Shown here: piece after piece, positions 53,913-54,305 of the stretch
Numbering within the stretch: the stretch's first letter is position 1
Layout of the letters: the number at the start of each line of letters is the position of its first letter
NCBI GenBank assembly: GCA_022446985.1
Contig: JAKVBD010000036.1
Coordinates: 1-54,305, forward strand
Direction of reading: 5' to 3'
DNA length: 54,305 nucleotides
Source: Lentisphaerales bacterium
GTDB taxonomy: Bacteria > Verrucomicrobiota > Lentisphaeria > Lentisphaerales > Lentisphaeraceae
Notes under the pieces: model-generated
Database searches by the model: none
The model's input: only the letters and a program-made list of their open reading frames with translations
Told to the model about the DNA's origin: nothing
Position numbers and translations under genes: made by a program

Positions 53913-54305
53913 ATGTAGACTCAGATCTTTGAATAAGCGTTAGGTCTTTAGTCTCCTTGGTACATTCAGAATATTGAATTTTCTTTAGAACATAAGCAGC
54001 TTGGTATATACATTGACTTTAGAAAAGGCAGTAGTTTCCTCTATGAGGAAAAGGTCCTTTTAAAGCCCTTCATTCAGTCAAGAAATCTTGGCGTCATTAG
54101 AATTTCTTTGAGCATGAATGTTATCTTTGTGTGAGAGTTCCAATATCAAAGCCTCAAGATGGCTAAAAACATCGTGGGAAGGTGTAAATTCAGTGTTCAC
54201 TTTGTTCTTTGAAGCCTTAATTATGCAATTGTGTACACGCGTGACAGTTCAAACTACTGCAGATATGATTAACGTCGATGATGAAAAGATTTGGCGAATC
54301 CTCCA
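53913..54305 (+). pseudogene. Decayed ISL3-family transposase, cut by window edge
   Basis: The shifted frames reconstruct an ISL3 transposase N-terminus: SPWYIQNIEFSLEHKQ, YIDFRKGSSFLYEEK, KKSWRH then NFFEHECYLCVRVP, and FTLFFEALIMQLCTRVTVQT followed by INVDDEKIWRILH, the helix-turn-helix region. TAG stops appear after the first ATG and before NFFEH, a TAA follows IFE, and at least two frameshifts occur (near 54050 and 54160). The zinc-finger cysteines expected after the SFL segment are missing. The C-terminal DDE part would lie beyond the window. Confidence 0.8.

Noticed and set aside
53913..54305. UGA codons in the ISL3 region as selenocysteine
   Set aside because: The frame is also broken by TAG and TAA stops and by frameshifts, and no family selenoprotein fits. 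It is decay, not recoding.
1..54305. CRISPR arrays, prophage and replication origin
   Set aside because: No regularly spaced repeats, no phage structural genes and no DnaA-box cluster were seen on reading through the window.

Overview
The window looks like a chromosomal segment of a PVC-superphylum bacterium, most likely Lentisphaerota (Lentisphaera-like). This is inferred from moderate-to-low GC, a formylglycine-type sulfatase, a SASA-type sialate O-acetylesterase, a PQQ-type propeller protein, squalene-cyclase-like repeats, and several lipid-rich signal peptides. No marker gene settles the taxonomy. I see no rRNA, no convincing tRNA and no CRISPR array.

Layout. 1-960: decayed DDE transposase fragment and gene-free DNA. 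960-9.2 kb: sialate O-acetylesterase, gnd with a good promoter and terminator, a small tail-anchored protein, a cobalamin riboswitch controlling metE, and a twin-arginine sulfatase. 9.3-20.4 kb: a selenium island. It holds a B12-type radical SAM protein and a selenocysteine-containing selD (in-frame UGA at 11619) on the plus strand. Converging on them is a minus-strand operon selA-selB-selU followed by a PhnD/PhnC/PhnE-like ABC importer that probably imports a selenium oxyanion. 20.5-32.7 kb: PQQ propeller, HExxH membrane protein, sigma-70 factor with terminator, an SGNH-hydrolase pseudogene split by an IS200/IS605 element, queF-prmC, membrane proteins, a two-component pair, a propeller-like protein and a carboxylesterase.

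32.6-43.9 kb: a long minus-strand gene string. It runs trpC, a two-domain glycogen debranching enzyme (GH13 plus GH133), a four-cluster ferredoxin, a tandem-HTH protein, a REC-histidine kinase, a decayed CheX-kinase fusion, a CheY-like regulator and CheA. 44.1-53.6 kb: two LOG-family proteins, an HlyD-like adaptor with a toroid protein, a DUF1189-like protein, rsmB, a UppP-like/ApbE fusion, a tyrosine-phosphatase/cytochrome c' fusion and a hypothetical protein. 53.6 kb to the end: a 32-bp perfect palindrome and a decayed ISL3 transposase running off the edge.

The clearest functional system is selenium use: import, SelD activation, Sec-tRNA synthesis (SelA), Sec decoding (SelB) and tRNA 2-selenouridine (SelU). 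The most unusual observations are four. (1) Small palindromic repeats lie in the selenium operon, one of them translated in frame inside SelU. (2) A catalytically degenerate UppP-like membrane domain is fused to ApbE. (3) A secreted tyrosine phosphatase is fused to cytochrome c' just downstream of that fusion. (4) A pseudogene preserves a CheX-histidine kinase fusion.
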